Assembly (NCBI GenBank): GCA_964453655.1
Contig: CAYVSP010000001.1
Coordinates: forward strand, 1 to 64,000
Direction: 5' to 3'
Source: CAYVSP01 sp964453655
GTDB lineage: Bacteria; Patescibacteriota; Saccharimonadia; Saccharimonadales; CAYVSP01
Length of the DNA stretch: 64,000 nt
Shown: positions 50,796-59,275 of the stretch, one piece after another
How positions within the stretch are numbered: the stretch's first letter is position 1
Layout: each line of letters opens with the position of its first letter
Notes under the pieces: generated by a model
Database searches by the model: none
The model's input: the letters and a program-made list of their open reading frames with translations, nothing else
What the model was told of the DNA's origin: nothing
Program-made: the position numbers and the translations under genes

Positions 50796-50995
50796 AAATA
50801 CATAATAACAAAAACACCGCTTTGGGTGTAAACGACACATTTGGTATAACAGATATGGTGCACTACGTGGGTAAAAACTTACACCTTATTAGGGATGAGA
50901 TTACTCGTTGGAGGAGTATTTTAGAAGTGCCATAGCAGGAATGGTTGCTACTTAAGTAAGAGACGGGAGTTACACTACGGCGTCCAACCTAATAA

Positions 50996-51697
50996 TTAGC
51001 GTCTTATACTAAGAGCTTTCCAAACAGGCACACAAGCCACAGACAATTGTTCAACGTAGTGTGCATAAGCATGGTCATCCTGATCGGGTTGTCGCAATGT
51101 ATCATTTGTAAGTGATGATCGAATAATTATCCCTTGTTTTACCTCAAAGGCTTTTACCCGATTTAGCAACTCTTCACCTGTTACACCTTCACTCTGTAAA
51201 TGCCGACCATATCTAAAACCCATCTCTGCCGCAACTGCTCCCCAAGCATTATCATCGCAAACCTTAAAGTTTTCTATCAAGCTTTCGTCTAAACTTGCCC
51301 AGTCTTCTCTCTGTTCATCAGTGAAGCCACCTTCTGGTGTGCATTTTGATGGATCAAAAGGTACAAAAGAAGGGGTAGTGTCTAATAAGGCGGTCACTTC
51401 TGCCGAGTGTGTAGTTAGGCGGTCTCGATCATAAAGGTCAAGAGCTGCAAGATCTGCACGAAAGAGTAGACGTGCCTCTGCATATTCTGATCTATCGTAA
51501 ATCCTTGTAGCTGCCGCCATGGCTGCAATGCCTGCTTTGTATGCTCCTATTGCTACATCCGCTACTGAAGTATGAACTTCTGTTACTAAGTCAGTATTAG
51601 AGGCTATGTAAGCCCCTGTCTGTTGATCTATGACTCCTCGAAGCACAGGAGTAGCATCTACTAATCCACCTTCTACTTCAGCCCATTGCATAGTCAC
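50996..51697 (-). CDS. Hypothetical protein
   Basis: 233 aa, soluble and largely helical. No family is recognised. Start ATG 51690 (MQWAEVEGG) has AAGGAGG upstream and is preferred over the ATG at 51697. A 20-bp direct repeat lies 45 nt upstream of it (51742-51761) and recurs before the next gene up. Confidence 0.55.
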   Translation of the reverse strand: MTMQWAEVEGGLVDATPVLRGVIDQQTGAYIASNTDLVTEVHTSVADVAIGAYKAGIAAMAAATRIYDRSEYAEARLLFRADLAALDLYDRDRLTTHSAEVTALLDTTPSFVPFDPSKCTPEGGFTDEQREDWASLDESLIENFKVCDDNAWGAVAAEMGFRYGRHLQSEGVTGEELLNRVKAFEVKQGIIIRSSLTNDTLRQPDQDDHAYAHYVEQLSVACVPVWKALSIRR

Positions 51698-51741
51698 GCC
51701 TCCTTAGGTAAGGAAATTATCTCACTAGGATTTTCAATTCA

Positions 51742-51761
51742 CAAGCATGAGCAAAATAAAA
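51742..51761. repeat. 20-bp direct repeat, copy A
   Basis: CAAGCATGAGC followed by AAAATAAAA. An identical copy is at 52593-52612. Each lies in the short gap upstream of a minus-strand gene (51697 and 52540), so this is a candidate shared operator or promoter part. Confidence 0.6.
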
Positions 51762-51775
51762 CAATGGGTGTTTTG

Positions 51776-52540
51776 CTATTCGTGTCTATTGATTATCCGT
51801 ATATCTACAGTGCCTTCTGGGGTAAATGTTTTTGCAGCAACTGCAACTCGGTTATCTCTGTCCAGGTTCTCCCAAAGCATTCCTGCCATCTCTTCTGCTG
51901 AGCCTACAACTGGTACTCTAAATGGCAGCTCACCAAAAGAAGGCAGCGGGTCGCCGTTACCTTTATAGGTGTGCACTGCGAAGCCCATTTCTTCAACATC
52001 CAATGGATCAAAGTCTAGTTCAGGAGACTGGTCAGTGTACAGCTTGCGGTATGGACGAAAGCCGTAACGCCCATCGTGTCCTCTACTAATGACAGATATA
52101 CCAAAGTATGGTTGACCTTCGTCTGGGTCAAAATGATGAAATCCACTTATGCGAGGTGTGTAGTTAGGCTCATCAGGTTCGTATGTTGTTGCATACATTG
52201 CGTCGGCAAAAGTTTTACCAGCTCGTATATATCTAATAATTCTGTCCGTTTGGTTGCCGTTAGTCACTACATGAACATCACCAACTCTTCTCATGGCATC
52301 GTAAATGGTAAGCTCCGGGTCGCCAACAGGTAGCGAAGGATCAGCCACTTCTGTGCTTACAACATTATCTTCAATCACTAATCTTCTATTACGAGAGCCT
52401 TCGCTACGACCTTCTACAGCATATGCCTGGACCGCCATAACACCTGAAAAGCCTACCACTAGAAGCCGCCCTGGATATGGATTTTCGGCTAGCACAGCAA
52501 GATTTTGCTCTGGGCTGTTCATTGGACTATAGATTGGCAT
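51776..52540 (-). CDS. IMP cyclohydrolase-like protein (archaeal PurO family)
   Basis: 254 aa. The family pattern of archaeal PurO is visible: NPYPGRLLVVGFSGVMAVQAYAVEGRSEGSRNRRLV near 19-54, TIYDAMRRVGDVHVVTNGNQTDRI near 79-102, and the C-terminal half. PurO converts FAICAR to IMP. Most bacteria use PurH instead, and no other purine gene is near, so it may act on a related nucleotide. GGGGAACAATA precedes the ATG. Confidence 0.75.
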   Translation of the reverse strand: MPIYSPMNSPEQNLAVLAENPYPGRLLVVGFSGVMAVQAYAVEGRSEGSRNRRLVIEDNVVSTEVADPSLPVGDPELTIYDAMRRVGDVHVVTNGNQTDRIIRYIRAGKTFADAMYATTYEPDEPNYTPRISGFHHFDPDEGQPYFGISVISRGHDGRYGFRPYRKLYTDQSPELDFDPLDVEEMGFAVHTYKGNGDPLPSFGELPFRVPVVGSAEEMAGMLWENLDRDNRVAVAAKTFTPEGTVDIRIINRHE

Positions 52541-52592
52541 TATTGTTCCCCTCGGTTAATAGAATTATTGTGCTTGCTCCAAGTGCTATATG

Positions 52593-52612
52593 CAAGCATG
52601 AGCAAAATAAAA
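52593..52612. repeat. 20-bp direct repeat, copy B
   Basis: Identical to 51742-51761. It lies between the genes starting at 52540 and ending at 52645. Confidence 0.6.
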
Positions 52613-52644
52613 AAGAAGCTATCAGCTACCAAGATTAAAAATAG

Positions 52645-52941
52645 TTAAGTCGCCTTGGGAGGAGCGTATACTGCTGCATAATCAAACACGACTCTTAGCT
52701 CACGCAATTCAGGGTCGGAGTCATATGTACTCATAACATCCCCAATAACTTCCAAGCCTTCAGTTCCCGCACTCTCAGCGATAGTTCGCTCTTGTTCCTC
52801 GTATGAAATACCAGATATTCTCGGAGGAACTATATTGCCTGCAAAAGTATATCCTTGAGCTATTAAACTCTTCTCTATTACCATTCTATCGCTTAAGAAG
52901 TCCTGCCGTGAAACAGCTAGTTCTGGATTTATATCACTCAT
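52645..52941 (-). CDS. Hypothetical protein
   Basis: 98 aa, acidic, soluble. No family recognised. TAAACT box 10 nt before the ATG. It is the first gene of a three-gene minus-strand group (with 51776-52540 and 50996-51697). Confidence 0.55.
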   Translation of the reverse strand: MSDINPELAVSRQDFLSDRMVIEKSLIAQGYTFAGNIVPPRISGISYEEQERTIAESAGTEGLEVIGDVMSTYDSDPELRELRVVFDYAAVYAPPKAT

Positions 52942-52982
52942 AATTTGTAATAGTTTACAATATAATCAGACATAATTCAATT

Positions 52983-53059
52983 TGGTGCGGATTGCGGGAC
53001 TCTAACCCGCGGCCTCGTCCTTGGCAAGGACGCGCTCTAAACAACTGAGCTAAATCCGC
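52983..53059 (-). tRNA. tRNA-Gly(GCC) with swapped 19-56 pair
   Basis: Acceptor GCGGATT/AATCCGC, anticodon loop TTGCCAA (GCC), CCA encoded. D-loop AGTTGTTTA has T where G19 is invariant and T-loop TTAGAGT has A where C56 is invariant; the tertiary pair G19-C56 becomes U19-A56. Confidence 0.93.
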
Positions 53060-53060
53060 A

Positions 53061-53136
53061 TGGTGGCGCCTCTCGGGCTCGAACCGAGGACACAAGGCTC
53101 TTCAAGCCTCTGCTCTACCAACTGAGCTAAAGCGCC
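53061..53136 (-). tRNA. tRNA-Phe(GAA)
   Basis: Acceptor GGCGCTT/AGGCGCC, anticodon loop TTGAAGA (GAA), normal D- and T-loops, CCA encoded. It lies 1 nt upstream of tRNA-Gly. Confidence 0.95.
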
Positions 53137-53148
53137 ATTTTAAAGTAC

Positions 53149-53225
53149 TGGTGGGCGATGAAGGACTCGAACCTACGACCCCCTCGGTGTAAACGAGGTG
53201 CTCTAGCCAACTGAGCTAATCGCCC
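53149..53225 (-). tRNA. tRNA-Val(UAC)
   Basis: Acceptor GGGCGAT/ATCGCCC, anticodon loop TTTACAC (UAC), normal loops, CCA encoded. First of the Val-Phe-Gly cluster; TAAAAT with TTGCGA 17 nt upstream overlaps hairpin P1 of repeat copy 4. Confidence 0.95.
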
Positions 53226-53257
53226 TGATATGGTGAGAATGGACAGCGCTCATTTTA

Positions 53258-53369
53258 CCGTTTTGCGAGAGGATTCGCAAAACGGGGGAGGAAGAACAAC
53301 ACAAGGCCCTGCTAAAATTTGGTCACTTAGTTGCCAAATTTTCCAGCAGGGCTGATGTTAGGTCTGACG
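53258..53369. repeat. Structured repeat element, copy 4
   Basis: P1: CCGTTTTGCGA/TCGCAAAACGG (11 bp, loop GAGGAT). P2: CCCTGCT/AGCAGGG and AAAATTTGG/CCAAATTTT, loop TCACTTAGTTG. Outer pairing AACA/TGTT. It ends GACG at 53369, abutting the CCA end of tRNA-Leu(GAG); P1 overlaps the tRNA-Val promoter. Confidence 0.9.
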
Positions 53370-53454
53370 TGGTGCGGACGAGAGGACTTGAACCTCCACG
53401 CCTTGCGGCACAGCCACCTCAAGGCTGCGCGTCTACCAATTCCGCCACGTCCGC
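53370..53454 (-). tRNA. tRNA-Leu(GAG)
   Basis: Acceptor GCGGACG/CGTCCGC, anticodon loop TTGAGGT (GAG), long variable arm, T-loop TTCAAGT, CCA encoded. Followed directly by repeat copy 4. Confidence 0.95.
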
Positions 53455-53492
53455 GCGTCGCGGGGTTATCTTAAGTGTTTTAGACCGAAAAC

Positions 53493-53771
53493 TCAAGGCT
53501 TCTGATGGTTTTCGTGTTGATCACGATAACGCTCAGCAAACGAAGTAATTCCCTTAAAGGCAACAGTTGCCCATATAAGGTTTAGCGTCACGCTTATATA
53601 AGCGTGTAAATGCCATTGATAAATTATAAGCAGTACTGCGCCCACAAGATTGTCCAGTTCATACCAAAACGATTTATTTACCCACTTGCCAATGCTGATG
53701 CGATAAAAACCAAACAAAAGACAGCTAGCACCAATGGCACCAGCAATGTTGAAAAAAAGATTCTCGTTCAT
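53493..53771 (-). CDS. Small three-helix membrane protein (CBU_0592-like)
   Basis: 92 aa from ATG 53771, starting 1 nt after the FAD-linked oxidase stop. Three helices (about 6-22, 35-51, 57-74) with NLFFNIAGAIGASCLLFGFY and ISVTLNLIWATVAFKGI, typical of the CBU_0592 family. As with the first FAD-linked oxidase (18128-19777) and its 83-aa companion, the pair may form a membrane complex. Confidence 0.75.
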   Translation of the reverse strand: MNENLFFNIAGAIGASCLLFGFYRISIGKWVNKSFWYELDNLVGAVLLIIYQWHLHAYISVTLNLIWATVAFKGITSFAERYRDQHENHQKP

Positions 53772-53772
53772 T

Positions 53773-55413
53773 CTAACTTCGTGGCAAGTGATCGTACCAC
53801 TGCCCCATTGAAAATTCATGCCTAAGCAGTGGTTTAATATCTTCTGTTTTAACGTCAATTTTGACGCCAGGGTTCAGGGTGTTATAAGGGTCAAAAATAT
53901 GTTTTACTTTACGGAATAATTCATAAATTTTTTCTCCATAAAGAGCCGATAAGTAGGGTGCCCGTATGCGGCCATCATTATGCTCACCGCTAGTACTACC
54001 GCCTAAGCTAATAATAAATTTGTAGTAGTCATCAATTAGCCGGAATACCTTTTGGCGATCACCGACCTGGCTCAAGTCAAGATACGGTTGCAAATGCAAG
54101 TTTGCATTGCCGGCATGGCCCCACACGGCTGGTCGTAAATGATGTTTTGCCAGAAGCGCATAAATACCACTGATATACTCTCGAAAGTGATCTACCGGCA
54201 CAGTACCATCCTCAATGAGCGGCAGAGCCTTAGCGTTACCTTCGGAGTGCGATAGTAGTGTTGAAATGGCCTGTCTAACCTTCCAGAGCTGCTCTTTGGC
54301 CTGTTCCTCACTTTCAACACTATAATTTACGCTGTACTGTTGCAACATTTTGGTTACCTTTTTAGCTAGCCGCTTCTGGTTACGAATGTTAGCGTCATCA
54401 AACTCAATCAGCATGAACAATTTAGGATAAGGCTTGTTAATAATACCCTTGATAAAGTTAGGGTTGTGCTGCTCAATAAATTGCAGCACGTGCTCGTCAA
54501 CCACCTCTATAGCACTTGGTATATCCGGCAAACTTCGTATTTCAGTTAGTAATTCTTCAGCCACCTGTATGTCATCAAAGAAGGCGGCAATTAATGTGGT
54601 GTTAGGGCTATATGGCTCTGTGGTTAGTGTAGCTTCCGTTACGATGCCAAGGGTGCCTTGAGAACCTACAAATAGAGGAGTTAGATCAAACGAGCCGTCT
54701 TTGCGCCGTATATTCCAAACATCATAGCCTGTAGCATTCTTGGTCACGCTGCCTAACATCGAACTTTTTAAGGCTGCTTCATTTTCTTCTAGTAATTTAT
54801 CAAGCGTCCGATATATTTCGCCCTCAAAACTGGACAAGCCAAGTTTCTTACTGAGATCGCGTTTGCTCAACCGAGAAGTTTCAATAACCTCTCCGTTAGC
54901 AAGTACCACACGCAAACTTTTAACATAATCACGCGTGCAACCATACTTTATAGTCTTTTCACCGGCTCCGTTGTTAGCGATAGCCCCGCCAATGGTGCTG
55001 TACTCGAGGGAAGCTGGAAAAGGCGGCAAAAAACGACCGTGGGTATGCAGTGTTTGTTGTAATTTACCATAAGTTATGCCCGGTTCTACCGTAACCATGC
55101 CCGATTTGCTGTCAAATTCCAGGATTCGATTCAGGTGGGCTGGAAAAACCATCAATATACCCTCGCCGATGGCTGCTCCACTTTGATCTGTTCCGAGACC
55201 TCGCGCCGTAATAGGAACAACGCGGCCTCGCTCGGCTAATTGCCAGGCAAATCGAGCTGTTTTACGAACATCATTTTCATTACGAGGATAGGCGACAACA
55301 GAAGGAGTAAGCGTTAGTATACTGCCGTCGGTAGAAAAATGTTTGCGCGCTTCTGGACTAGTAAGGACTTCGCCAAGTAGATGTTCTTGAAGGTAGTGTG
55401 CGACTTTACTCAT
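53773..55413 (-). CDS. FAD-linked oxidase (D-lactate dehydrogenase/GlcD-like), paralogue
   Basis: 546 aa. FAD_binding_4 domain (ITARGLGTDQSGAAIGEG, PPFPASLEYSTIGGAIANNGAGE) and FAD-oxidase_C domain (AVWGHAGNANLHLQPYL, STSGEHNDGRIRAPYLSALYG). Clearly paralogous to 18128-19777. It probably oxidises a D-2-hydroxy acid and reduces quinone. No Fe-S domain. Cotranslated with a 92-aa three-helix membrane protein. Confidence 0.9.
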   Translation of the reverse strand: MSKVAHYLQEHLLGEVLTSPEARKHFSTDGSILTLTPSVVAYPRNENDVRKTARFAWQLAERGRVVPITARGLGTDQSGAAIGEGILMVFPAHLNRILEFDSKSGMVTVEPGITYGKLQQTLHTHGRFLPPFPASLEYSTIGGAIANNGAGEKTIKYGCTRDYVKSLRVVLANGEVIETSRLSKRDLSKKLGLSSFEGEIYRTLDKLLEENEAALKSSMLGSVTKNATGYDVWNIRRKDGSFDLTPLFVGSQGTLGIVTEATLTTEPYSPNTTLIAAFFDDIQVAEELLTEIRSLPDIPSAIEVVDEHVLQFIEQHNPNFIKGIINKPYPKLFMLIEFDDANIRNQKRLAKKVTKMLQQYSVNYSVESEEQAKEQLWKVRQAISTLLSHSEGNAKALPLIEDGTVPVDHFREYISGIYALLAKHHLRPAVWGHAGNANLHLQPYLDLSQVGDRQKVFRLIDDYYKFIISLGGSTSGEHNDGRIRAPYLSALYGEKIYELFRKVKHIFDPYNTLNPGVKIDVKTEDIKPLLRHEFSMGQWYDHLPRS

Positions 55414-55484
55414 TAATCGATAAATCCCACAGTTATAAGAGTTAATAATACTTAGCTAATATAGCATACCGATGTATGTAAGTC

Positions 55485-55571
55485 TGGTGCGCGAGAGAGG
55501 ACTTGAACCTCCATGAACCGAAGTCCACTAGCTCCTGAAGCTAGCGCGTCTACCAATTCCGCCACTCGCGC
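55485..55571 (-). tRNA. tRNA-Leu(CAG)
   Basis: Acceptor GCGCGAG/CTCGCGC, anticodon loop TTCAGGA (CAG), long variable arm, normal T-loop TTCAAGT, CCA encoded. A TATACT box lies about 15 nt upstream. Confidence 0.95.
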
Positions 55572-55609
55572 ACAACAGAGGTTATTTTAGTATACATGTA
55601 CCGACGAAG

Positions 55610-57391
55610 CTATTGGTAGACTTTAGTCTGTTTAATCATCCAGTTCTGAATATTAGCGTAGCGGTCGACATCGGCATTCATAGTGGTGGGTTCAAAACCA
55701 AAGATTTTGCCATGAGTTAGATATAAAAAGCGGGGTTGATAAAGCGCTAACCCAGGTGCATCATCCCGCCAAGCTTGCAAAAAGGGTTTATATTTAACGC
55801 TTCGCAGGGATGCATCAGACCGAGAGCGACCAGCTTCAAGGCTTTTATCAGCTACGTTAGAGCGATATTCTGAGAAGTTTAGCCGGTTATTGGCACGCAA
55901 ATCGGCTTGCGAGCTATGCCAATAGGCAAATTCGTCTGGATCGATTCCGAGCGCAACACCATACAACAAGGCATCATAGTTATGAAAGGCAAGGACACTT
56001 TGCATATCACTGCTGTCCTGCAAGTAAACCTGTATATCAACGCCGACCGCACGCCATTGCTTCTGCAGAACTTGCGTAACATAAGTATATTCACTGGTAT
56101 TCTGCGAATATAGCCGAAAGGTTAAAGGCTTGCCGGCTTTGGTACGAATGCCGCCATTATCTTGATGCCAGCCGGCATCATCTAATAGTTTACTAGCCTC
56201 ACTTATGTTTTGAGCAGGTTGTGCAAGCGATTTATCAAACCCGACTTGGCTCGACAATAAAGGACCGCGCACTGTAATAACCGGATAGCCTAAGCCGTTA
56301 ATAACGTCAGCTGTATTGGCGGCCAATACTAGTGCTCTACGTACTTTGACGTCTTGCAAGACTTCTTGTGAGGTTTTAAAGAAAACAAACACTGCACTGG
56401 TCAATGGCACATCATACTCAACCACGTTTTTATTAGTCTTTAATGCTTCGGGTACGGCATTTATACCAGCCATGGCAGTAAGTTCATCATCCTGAAAACT
56501 CTTGACCAGTCGTTTTTCATCATGGAATGCCCGGATAATAAAGTTGCTTAATTTTGGTGCCCCGTCATGATATTGAACAAAGGGCACAAGACCGATGCGT
56601 TCCTCCCTGGTCTCAGGCGTTGTACCGACTACTTCTATATTCTGCCACTGGAAAGGACCGGCACCTATCGGGTGCGCATTATTAAACGGTACTGAACGCA
56701 ATTGAGTCATCGGCCGGCCGTCAAGTACATGCTGAGGCACGATACCGGTGGTCAGACTATAGATGAATGAGCCTAGCGCCGTAGGCAGCGTAAAGCTAAT
56801 GGTTTGCGGATCTAACGCTTTTATAGTGATATTTTGCCAACTGTCATGCAGTGGTGATTGAGCGTCTGGATTCTGGATTACTTGGTAGGTGAAGGCTACA
56901 TCTGCACTGGTGAGGGGACGACCGTCTTGCCACAACAAATTGGGCCTTAAATGTACCGTGTAGACTATGCCGCGATTATCAACATCATACCTGTCAGCCA
57001 AATCTCCAACTAGACGGTTATGGCTGTCCGTCTTGAACAATCCGGCAAAAACCAGATGCGAAACGGCTACGTCAACTGTGCTTGAAGCATACAGTGGATT
57101 AGCATTTGTAAAACTACCTAATATTCCTTCTGTATAGATACCGCCTGGCGTCGGTTGTGATTTTTGATAATAATGGCTGAGGTTTCTTATTTGTAAAACC
57201 AACCCGCCAATCAGCAATACGACCAGCAGTAACCACGCAATGATAAAACGACGCACATCCCATAACTGATTCAATCTTTTAAAAAAATGCCGCTCCAAGT
57301 GCTCTTCGGCATGCTGCCCCATACCTTGCACCTGCTGACGACTGTGGCGATAACGTCGGCGCCACTTTAACTTAATCTTTCTATCTATCAC
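55610..57391 (-). CDS. ABC transporter substrate-binding protein, family 5
   Basis: 593 aa from GTG 57391 (AGGTGGTGG upstream). A basic cytoplasmic N-terminus of about 45 residues, one membrane helix (about 49-67), then SBP_bac_5 domain: LVGDLADRYDVDNRGIVYTVHLRPNLLWQDGRPLTSADVAFTYQ near 103-146 and the C-terminal lobe (KPLTFRLYSQNTSEYTYV). It binds oligopeptides or similar and is membrane-anchored rather than a lipoprotein. No permease or ATPase gene lies next to it. Confidence 0.92.
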   Translation of the reverse strand: MIDRKIKLKWRRRYRHSRQQVQGMGQHAEEHLERHFFKRLNQLWDVRRFIIAWLLLVVLLIGGLVLQIRNLSHYYQKSQPTPGGIYTEGILGSFTNANPLYASSTVDVAVSHLVFAGLFKTDSHNRLVGDLADRYDVDNRGIVYTVHLRPNLLWQDGRPLTSADVAFTYQVIQNPDAQSPLHDSWQNITIKALDPQTISFTLPTALGSFIYSLTTGIVPQHVLDGRPMTQLRSVPFNNAHPIGAGPFQWQNIEVVGTTPETREERIGLVPFVQYHDGAPKLSNFIIRAFHDEKRLVKSFQDDELTAMAGINAVPEALKTNKNVVEYDVPLTSAVFVFFKTSQEVLQDVKVRRALVLAANTADVINGLGYPVITVRGPLLSSQVGFDKSLAQPAQNISEASKLLDDAGWHQDNGGIRTKAGKPLTFRLYSQNTSEYTYVTQVLQKQWRAVGVDIQVYLQDSSDMQSVLAFHNYDALLYGVALGIDPDEFAYWHSSQADLRANNRLNFSEYRSNVADKSLEAGRSRSDASLRSVKYKPFLQAWRDDAPGLALYQPRFLYLTHGKIFGFEPTTMNADVDRYANIQNWMIKQTKVYQ

Positions 57392-57430
57392 GTACGGCCC
57401 ACCACCTTTTAACCTGTTGCATAAGGAATT

Positions 57431-57643
57431 TTAAGAAATAATCCCGAGTATTAAAGAAAGAGCAAAAATTACAACCAGAATAACGGTAATTTGATGTAGG
57501 GTTCTGTCAGAACCGCGCCGGATTGTATTGACTTCTCCACTGCCGCCAAGGCCAGCCCCAAGCGAAGCTCCTCGGGTCTGAATCAGGATCAAAATTGTCA
57601 CCAAGATAACTGAGACAATTGTGACGTAATTAAGCCAGCTCAT
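57431..57643 (-). CDS. secG: Protein translocase subunit SecG
   Basis: 70 aa from ATG 57643 (GGAGGAACG upstream). Two helices with the loop IQTRGASLGAGLGGSGEV between them (LIQ...G-GAGLGG signature), then the second helix (ITVILVVIFALSLILGII). It assists SecYE. It overlaps the previous gene by 4 nt. Confidence 0.9.
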   Translation of the reverse strand: MSWLNYVTIVSVILVTILILIQTRGASLGAGLGGSGEVNTIRRGSDRTLHQITVILVVIFALSLILGIIS

Positions 57644-58002
57644 CGTTCCTCCAGAATAGTTGTCACTAAATAGTTTACTAAGCCGATGCATAGTCCGGCA
57701 AGCATTGCCGCACCGAAATTATTCACGTACAGCGACGGATACAGCTTACTGACTAGAAATACCATTAAACCATTAATCACAATCATAAACAAACCAAGGC
57801 TGAAGAGTATGGCCGGTAATGACAAAATAATAATAATTGGTTTAATGATGCTGTTAATGACTGCCAATATAAGGCCGGCGACAATAACTACAACCAAACG
57901 GCTATCATACGTTACCCGGCCTTCCAGTAGACCGGCGGCTATCCAAAGACCTAAACTGCAGACAAACCAGCGGGCTAAAAAACGGCTACTCGGGCGATTC
58001 AT
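57640..58002 (-). CDS. Phage_holin_4_2 (DUF360)-type membrane protein
   Basis: 120 aa with four helices. RFLARWFVCSLGLWIAAGLL, VAGLILAVINSIIKPIIIILSLP and LFMIVINGLMVFLVSKL follow the YvlD/phage-holin-4 family common in Gram-positives. Function unknown. Stop overlaps the secG start. Confidence 0.85.
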   Translation of the reverse strand: MNRPSSRFLARWFVCSLGLWIAAGLLEGRVTYDSRLVVVIVAGLILAVINSIIKPIIIILSLPAILFSLGLFMIVINGLMVFLVSKLYPSLYVNNFGAAMLAGLCIGLVNYLVTTILEER

Positions 58003-58008
58003 ACTGGT

Positions 58009-59253
58009 CTATATTTTAACATTATGCTTGAGGTTACTGGGTAACTTATCGCTAAGTATTTTTAGTCCTTTTTTCTCTATCAGCACATTATCTTCAATCC
58101 GCACGCCAAGGCTCTCTTCGGGAATATAAATACCGGTCTCGACAGCCAGAACCATGCCGGGCTCCAAAGGCCGTTCATAGTCAGCCAAGTCATGGGCGTC
58201 CAACCCAAGGTGATGCGAAGTAGCGTGTGGAAAATAATGTCTAATAGATTCCCTTTCGGCGCTCTTAATAAGGCCTAGTTCGCGCAATTTTTCCCCCATG
58301 AATACTTCAATCGTCTTTTCGTATTCTTTTATTAATACTCCAGGTTTTAATTGCGCGTAAGCAAACTGTTGAACCTCTAAAACGGCTGCGTATAATTGTT
58401 TTTGTCTTTTGGTTGGAGACGATAAAGCATAAGTACGTGATATATCGGCCGCATAATTTTCAACTTCCGCACTCACGTCTAGCACTAAAAGTCCTTTTGG
58501 ATCTAAAGGCGAGTTATTAGCTACATAGTGAATGGTACAGGCGTTCTGTCCACTGGCCACAATTGGCGTAAAACCGTGCCCAGCAGCACCTCGTTTTCGA
58601 AAACCGGAAGTAATATCGGCTTCAATTTCATATTCGTTCTTATATTGCATAAAGCCGCGCCGACTTACTGTCTTTAAGGTGTCTACGGTTATACCAATGG
58701 CCGCTTGGAGGGCTTCCAGTTCAGAGTCTTGCTTTACCATCCGCATACGCGCTAAATGTTGCCGTAAATCCAAAGGCTCTAGACTTGGATTAATTTCTTT
58801 AAGCCTTTCGAGTAAACGAGCACGCGCGGGATTGGTATAGAGACCATATGGCTCAAGGTAAACGGGGGGTGACGCCAGGGTAGCAATATGTTTTACGCGC
58901 TTCAGCCGGCTGGATAATTGGCGCCAGCCGTCTTTTTCGTTATATACGTCCGTAATACCAGAGCGGGCCGTCATAGCGGACGATTCCAGAGTGCCATCAA
59001 ACTGCTCCATAACTGGTTCGCGGGACGGTAGTATTAAATATTCCTTTTGTTTATCGAGCACCAGAATGATATCTGGGTCATCCAAGCCAGTCAGATACCA
59101 AAAATTACTATCCTGTCGAAAACCAAAGTTAACCGTAGCGTTGCGTTGCAGCACGCCATTAGCCGTAATGATAATCGGCGCCGTACCACTAAATAATGTT
59201 CGTAGCTTTTGCCGATTAGCCATAAAGAAATCAGCAGTAAAGAATGACTCCAT
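58009..59253 (-). CDS. pepP: Xaa-Pro aminopeptidase (M24B)
   Basis: 414 aa. N-terminal AMP_N domain (FGFRQDSNFWYLTGL), then the pita-bread domain with metal ligands: DVSAEVENYAADISRTY (two Asp), PHATSHHLGLDAHD (His), AVETGIYI (Glu) and VRIEDNVLI (Glu). It removes N-terminal residues preceding proline. The start may also be the internal ATG (MANRQKLRTLF) 10 codons on. No SD; TATAAT lies 12 nt before the first ATG. Confidence 0.93.
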   Translation of the reverse strand: MESFFTADFFMANRQKLRTLFSGTAPIIITANGVLQRNATVNFGFRQDSNFWYLTGLDDPDIILVLDKQKEYLILPSREPVMEQFDGTLESSAMTARSGITDVYNEKDGWRQLSSRLKRVKHIATLASPPVYLEPYGLYTNPARARLLERLKEINPSLEPLDLRQHLARMRMVKQDSELEALQAAIGITVDTLKTVSRRGFMQYKNEYEIEADITSGFRKRGAAGHGFTPIVASGQNACTIHYVANNSPLDPKGLLVLDVSAEVENYAADISRTYALSSPTKRQKQLYAAVLEVQQFAYAQLKPGVLIKEYEKTIEVFMGEKLRELGLIKSAERESIRHYFPHATSHHLGLDAHDLADYERPLEPGMVLAVETGIYIPEESLGVRIEDNVLIEKKGLKILSDKLPSNLKHNVKI

Positions 59254-59275
59254 AATCAGACCGTCATTATATCAG

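Noticed and set aside
50870..50950. 26-codon plus-strand frame after TATAAC in the gap before 50996
   Set aside because: Weak spacing to the promoter-like box and no similarity or conservation evidence; the gap otherwise holds nothing recognisable.
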